Positions 51,005 through 64,000 of a DNA stretch of 64,000 nucleotides are shown here, one piece after another. The position numbers and the translations under genes were made by a program. The stretch spans positions 4,711,506 to 4,775,505 of the forward strand of contig NC_092027.1 in NCBI RefSeq assembly GCF_042242105.1. The letters run 5' to 3'. Source of the stretch: Pempheris klunzingeri. Its lineage: Eukaryota > Chordata > Actinopteri > Acropomatiformes > Pempheridae. Numbering within the stretch: position 1 is the stretch's first letter; each line of letters starts with the position of its first letter. The notes under the pieces were generated by a model. That model had not been told where the DNA came from and did no database searches. It was given only the letters and a program-made list of their open reading frames with translations.

Positions 51005-51909
51005 AACTCACTCGTCTCTGCCTTTAATATCTGCACACTGAAAGCAGAGAAAAACCCTCTTATTGAAAATTAAAGACTATTACAGAAGGTGGTTTTAGAG
51101 AAAAGTGTTTGCACAAGATGTTGTCTTCTAATGGAGAGAAGAGCATCAGATCACCATCATTAATGATACAAACGTCACAGCATGTACGACATTAAGTTTT
51201 TCCTGGTGTTTATTGACTGTGTCACGCAAAAAATCACAAGCTGATAAAAAGAAACATGAAAATAAATAAATCTTAGAAGTTTTATATCAAAAAAGCAAAA
51301 TATTTTTATGTTGTACTGCAACTCGCAAACATGATGTGAAGAAAAAAATACAATTTTTACTGAACAAAAAATGAAAAACTGTAGAAAAGTAGATATTTTC
51401 ACAACCAGTTTGATTTGATGACTTGTTCAGTCTACTAACTTCTAACAGCCATGTTAAGTACACAGTGTGCACGTCACCTGTTATTTAGTTTTATTTAGTT
51501 GAACAACTGACCTCAAACATCTATAATTATATGAATTATTTAATTTGTAACACAAAAACAACACAGAATGTATAAACACAGAAATACATAAAACAGTAGG
51601 ACAGATACAGTTCATATACAGTGTGGATATTAATCTGCTTTACATGGTGATTGTTGACATCTCACATTAGATTTATTATATAGAGTTAAGAAGATATCTA
51701 TTAATCAATGAAGGGCTGCTCAATGAAACCTTGTGAAGTGAATCTTTTTCCGGTTTAAGGTGCTGCATAAACATCTTTGATCAACATGCTGAAATGTGAC
51801 TGTCCTCTCCCAGTAACCTAAATACAAACTAACCTAAACACAAACTAACTGCAATTAAAAGAGAACATAACAGGCTGCATCGTAACCAAGAGAAAACCAG
51901 TGAACTTAC

Positions 51910-51985
51910 CTGCGCTTAATACGTGTCTGTTGCAGAGATGGTGGCTATTGTGTGTCTGTTCTTCTCTCCAGCCCTATTCAAAACC
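51910..51985 (-). other. Candidate non-coding first exon of cgas
   Basis: On the minus strand a segment ending GCGCAG|GTAAGT at 51910 has a consensus donor. A matching acceptor, CTTTCAG, lies just before 51037, 33 bases upstream of the cgas ATG. Together they give a 5' UTR exon and an intron of about 870 bases. The 5' boundary is set by the neighbouring ISRE and is approximate. Confidence 0.55.
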
Positions 51986-51988
51986 TTT

Positions 51989-52006
51989 AGTTTCACTTTC
52001 AGTTTC
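51989..52006 (-). promoter_or_regulatory. Interferon-stimulated response element upstream of cgas
   Basis: The plus strand reads agtttcactttcagtttc; on the gene strand this is GAAACTGAAAGTGAAACT, three GAAA cores at the 6-base spacing bound by IRF proteins and ISGF3. It lies immediately upstream of the proposed first exon. Mammalian cGAS is itself induced by interferon through promoter ISREs, so a matching site here makes functional sense. Confidence 0.7.
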
Positions 52007-52030
52007 AATGAAATACTATCTGTGGATATC

Positions 52031-52069
52031 TCCCTCCTCTTCCTCCTCCTCCTCCTCCTCCTCCTCCTA
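52031..52069. repeat. TCC triplet microsatellite upstream of cgas
   Basis: A run of about twelve TCC triplets, 25 bases beyond the ISRE. On the gene strand it is a GGA-rich purine tract. Confidence 0.9.
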
Positions 52070-52738
52070 TGAACTGCTTGTCTTGTCAAATAAGTAGACA
52101 AACACGTACCTACCAGTTTGATCAGTCTACTTTTGTGTCCCAGAGCGTAAAAAAAGCTGCAGAAGCTTCGTCTGGTATGAGAAAATACTGTGTTTTTTGA
52201 ACATTAAACCATTTTATCCTGTCCTGACCTCCAAATATAAAGAAGGAGGAGAAGGATTTAACACAGTAGATGACATGTTGAGCCATTTTCTACCTATGAA
52301 ATATAGATTTTAATATATGTAGTAAGAAAAGTCAGTACAAACAGCAGCATTGAGGTGTCATATCATTTATTTTTCTTTTTTTGTGCAGTGCCTCTTTAAT
52401 GGCAATCCATCCAGCAGGTGTTGAGACATTTCACTGAACACCACAAATGTCAACCTCATGATGGTGCTAGAGGAAAGGTCAGATAATCAATGGGCAGCAT
52501 GAACATCCAATAGTCAATTCAAACATCCAGAAGTAGAATATTAACGCCCTCCCTCTGCCTCCTCCAACTGCTGCTCCAACTCCCAGACAGTCTTTAGCTG
52601 AGGCTGCTTTTCCCACCTGCTCAGGTAATTTCTTAAGGCTCATATTAACATATAAGAGCCAGAACTGTGTTTTGGCATTATATTTCATTGTTTCAAAGAC
52701 ATATTGGAAAGTATGGTGTGAGGGGTGGATTAGAACAT

Positions 52739-55913
<3,175 letters not shown>

Positions 55914-56365
55914 TTACTGATTAAAAAGGACACGGAGAATGTTCATGCTGATAGTGTAAGTAAATAATTCAGGTTCAAATGTGTGTTCTGTAAGCTGAGT
56001 CAGTTAATGATGTGGAAAAGGGTTAGAGCCACGTGTCTGAACGTGTCAGGACTCTGAAAATTAAGTTAGAGCTAAAATAAAAAATGTTTTGGCCCTAATT
56101 CTCTTAGTTTGACAGTAGAATAACTCTCCTTTTAGTGAAATAAAACCTACATCACAGGTTTTATTTGGATGTTTCTTGCTGCTAACTGGCACTGCAAAGC
56201 AGAAGAAACCATAACAACATGTGATGGAACTGGAAGCCACAGAAAATGGTAGAAATCATTACAGACCAATAGAAACAAGTTCATTCCACAAAGGAAACCA
56301 TAAGAAGCTATCACTTACAATTAGAAAGGCAGTTATCCACTCATATGTCACCCGTGTCAACTCAC

Positions 56366-56521
56366 CTGGCTGAAAAGCTAAATGGATGGTTGATGTCTGC
56401 CTTCTCTTACGGCTCTATCTATCTGCACACCTTCACCGACTGCTGTTTCCATAAGGAGTCATCTGAGAGCACTTCTTTTGAAGCCCCTCCTCTTGGATTA
56501 CCTGTCTCTGGGTTGATTATA
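56366..56521 (-). promoter_or_regulatory. Candidate promoter and first exon of eef1a copy 1
   Basis: On the minus strand TATAAT lies at 56516-56521 and a donor, GCCAG|GTGAGT, at 56366. A first exon of about 125 bases would join the acceptor at 55917. Unlike copy 2, I see no pyrimidine-rich TOP start here. Position fits the tandem layout, because the copy 2 transcript ends at about 56945. The assignment remains tentative. Confidence 0.35.
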
Positions 56522-56960
56522 CGCCCTCACCTTGTTAAAACTCGTGTGTACCAATTCCACCCATGGAAAACTGTCTGTTTTCCCAATTAGGCAAACACAT
56601 ACTTGTCTAACTAGTTTAACCAGTCTATTCTTGATCATTATATTTTATGGGACACGCCTTACACACCTATCTGCTTCACCTTTCTGAACCTGGAGTTATC
56701 TTTTGAAACAACACAGTAGCCACGTGACACCTATTATGACACATATATATCAAAAACACACATTCATATAAAAACATATGTCCTTAATCTTAGAACGAGT
56801 AAAGGCCTAAAACTGATAATCAATGTATTTTGACCTTATTGGCAGATTGTACTTGGAATGTTCCTGCTGTGTTTGAGGCTGCTGCAGTTTGCAATTATTT
56901 AATACGTATAACATAATGAAACACAAAAGAAACGTTTTTAATTTGGCAATGTTTAAGGTT

Positions 56961-56966
56961 TTTATT
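56961..56966 (-). terminator. Polyadenylation signal of eef1a copy 2
   Basis: The minus strand reads CAATAAAAAC about 220 bases after the copy 2 stop codon. A block between stop and signal (57021-57056) is repeated at the very end of the window. Confidence 0.6.
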
Positions 56967-57185
56967 GTTTTGGCTTCAACTTAATTATGATAGTTTCCCC
57001 TAAAAAGGCACAAGCCTTCCTTTCCTGCGGAAACTTTTCCGATGGGTTTTAATCAGCATAAGCCAGTCCTTGAGTAGAGAGCTCTGCCTCAGAGGAGACG
57101 GCGCTGGGTGGCAGAGAAGAAGAAGGGATGGGGCGGCCTGCTGCTGCTGAGACATGACTTTATGTTGGACGTCCTGCATGACAAT

Positions 57186-62477
<5,292 letters not shown>

Positions 62478-63489
62478 TTACTGATTTAAAAGGACACGGG
62501 GAGACAGTTGTGAGGAGTTTGAGGACAAATATTTCATGTTTAGATTCGTCTCCGACCTGACCGGAGCTCAGTGGCGCCACCATTGAAGTTAGCTTCACTC
62601 TAACGGTTATTTAGAGTCAGTTGTTAGCAAACGGCTGTCACTAATTAAAAATATCGAGTTGGGCTGTTTTATTGGCTATAAATCAAATATTTCAGGTTCC
62701 TAAGTAGCGTGAGCTCAGCAGGAACCACTATATTTATAGCAGTATTTAAATATAAAATGACCTAATGTCTACCGTTTAACTTATTAACGTCTTCATGACT
62801 CATCTTACTGTGTTAGCTAACCAAGCATGAAGCCAAGTCGTTTAAAGTGTGCCTGTAGTTTGTGTTAAAGCGCATTTAAAACGAGCTTTACGGTGACATT
62901 CGGCCTTGAAAGAGAGTATTGATGAGGCTGATTTTTGTTAAGTCATTTTCGGTGCTCGTGCGCGACACCGGAAAGGCGACACCGGTGAGTCACGCGCCAT
63001 GTGCTCTGTACCGGCCTCCATGTTGCGCAGAGCCGCCATGTTACCGACGGATGCAAGCGCGCGCCCGACACTGTTAACAGACAGCACTGGGGTGGAAGGA
63101 TGCGCGTGCACGGAGGCAGAAAGGACTACCATGACTGGCAGAAAGAACAATCTGGCAACATTTACAGCTCAGACCAGTTGTGTTAGGAATTGTTTTGTTT
63201 TTAGATGCATTAAAGCCACATTAAGACGATATTTCACCACTGGCTGCAGACAGTTGCTCAGACATTCAAGAGGTGAGCTAGCATGTTTACCTTTTGTAAC
63301 CTTCTCATCTAAAGAGCAGCCATGCAGCATGTTTTTAAGTCTAAAAAAATCCTGTCTGATATTCTGGCTCAGCACGAGACAGCCACAGTCTACATGTCCT
63401 GCCCTGAATACCACCCAAGCTCCCGTGTGAACATGCATTTTTAAAATAATCTAGCATCAAGATGTGGATTATAAAGATATTTCACCTAC

Positions 63490-63543
63490 CTGTGTCCAGC
63501 AACTAACAAGACGTCCCCTGATTTAGAGCGGAGGGAAAAAAGG
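63490..63543 (-). other. Non-coding first exon of eef1a copy 2 with 5'-TOP start
   Basis: On the minus strand the exon starts at the pyrimidine run CCTTTTTTCCCTCC and ends CTGGACACAG|GTAGGTG at 63490. It would join the acceptor just before 62480 that precedes the ATG by 9 bases. The terminal oligopyrimidine start is the hallmark of eEF1A and ribosomal protein mRNAs, whose translation responds to mTOR. Confidence 0.7.
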
Positions 63544-63565
63544 ACAGAATGTGTTCTGTCCAGAG

Positions 63566-63573
63566 TTTTTATA
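63566..63573 (-). promoter_or_regulatory. TATA box of eef1a copy 2
   Basis: The minus strand reads GTACAGTATAAAAACTC. TATAAAAA lies about 30 bases upstream of the pyrimidine-rich transcription start, the standard spacing. Confidence 0.75.
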
Positions 63574-63799
63574 CTGTACCAGAGGAGAGGGAGGGCTGTG
63601 CATGCTCTTGCTGCTGTCAGACTAAAATAAGGAGCGCTATTGGCTGGGGCGACATAACTCCTATCGAGGCGATTGGACGACAAGTGCATCACTGGACACA
63701 GATAGCATGGTCAAAAAACAGCTGCACAGACAGAGGCTCCTCTCTAGCAGCCAAATCCTACACCAACTGCAACAGTCAAGGATAAAGACAAGCCAATTT

Positions 63800-64000
63800 C
63801 AATTTTTTCAAAGACATTTATTTTATTAGTTACCAGCAGCTTTCTTTCCAATTAAATGTGGCATTTTAACATCAAGATGCAGTTCTAAACCATTTCCAAC
63901 TTAAACTTAACTGAGAAGAAGCACTGTCATGTGATTCAGGTAAGTGACAATGCCACAGTTCTTTTTTCCTGCGAAAACTTTTGCGATGGGTTTTAATCAG
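63800..64000 (-). CDS. 3' UTR of a third tandem eef1a copy (coding part off the window)
   Basis: The last 36 bases (63965-64000) match 57021-57056 in the 3' UTR of eef1a copy 2 at 34 of 36 positions by my count. On the minus strand two overlapping AATAAA hexamers lie at 63817-63827, where a copy 2-like transcript would end. The spacing to the upstream gene is tight, about 270 bases from the copy 2 start site. No coding codon is in the window, so this is an inferred gene end; it is listed as a gene only for completeness. Confidence 0.6.

Noticed and set aside
50824-51036. Alternative upstream start MQILKAET for cgas
   Set aside because: That frame would leave exon 1 in phase 0, whereas exon 2 needs phase 1. 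MDREERG at 51004 fits and has an in-frame stop just upstream.
62938-63186. Possible extra gene in the CpG-rich segment between the first exon and the ATG of eef1a copy 2
   Set aside because: GC-rich frames here have no recognisable product. A CpG-rich first intron is typical of EEF1A genes.

Overview
The window is from a ray-finned fish, most likely a percomorph teleost. The evidence is compact vertebrate genes with GT-AG introns, many CA/TG microsatellites, and dispersed short repeats (TTAA-flanked elements, 'tactcaagta' repeats, small inverted-repeat MITEs) of a kind I know from fish genomes. I rebuilt every gene exon by exon from splice sites, codon phase and recalled human protein sequences. 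No alignment was run.

Layout from left to right. A CpG-rich segment near 1.5 kb ends in a splice donor on the minus strand and may be the non-coding first exon of a gene lying off the left edge. pithd1 (minus, 6 exons, 3826-7275) is followed by a repeat-rich gap and then eloa, encoding Elongin A (minus, 12 coding exons, 11378-26845). A long gap with no recognised coding exon leads to a kelch gene of the KLHL31 type (plus, 6 coding exons, 35540-39899). It converges on rpl11 (minus, 6 exons, 41846-45349). Next is cgas, the cytosolic DNA sensor cyclic GMP-AMP synthase (minus, 8 coding exons, 46413-51004), with an interferon-response element upstream. The right end is a head-to-tail array of eef1a genes (minus): two complete copies (52739-55907 and 57186-62471) and, in the last 200 bases, what looks like the 3' UTR of a third copy whose coding part lies beyond the window.

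The gene order joins two blocks that are separate in human: PITHD1-ELOA-RPL11 (1p36) and KLHL31 / CGAS-EEF1A1 (6p12 / 6q13). The genes do not form one pathway. rpl11 and eef1a serve translation, eloa transcription elongation, the kelch protein probably ubiquitination in muscle, and cgas innate immunity.

The most notable features are: (1) the predicted cGAS ends in a proline-rich linker and a hydrophobic segment reaching the last residue, like a tail-anchored membrane protein; (2) a near-ideal ISRE lies beside its presumed first exon; (3) eef1a is tandemly repeated, with a nearly invariant 5' half and a divergent 3' half. I saw no retroviral or other virus-derived element, no CRISPR array, and no tRNA or rRNA gene.
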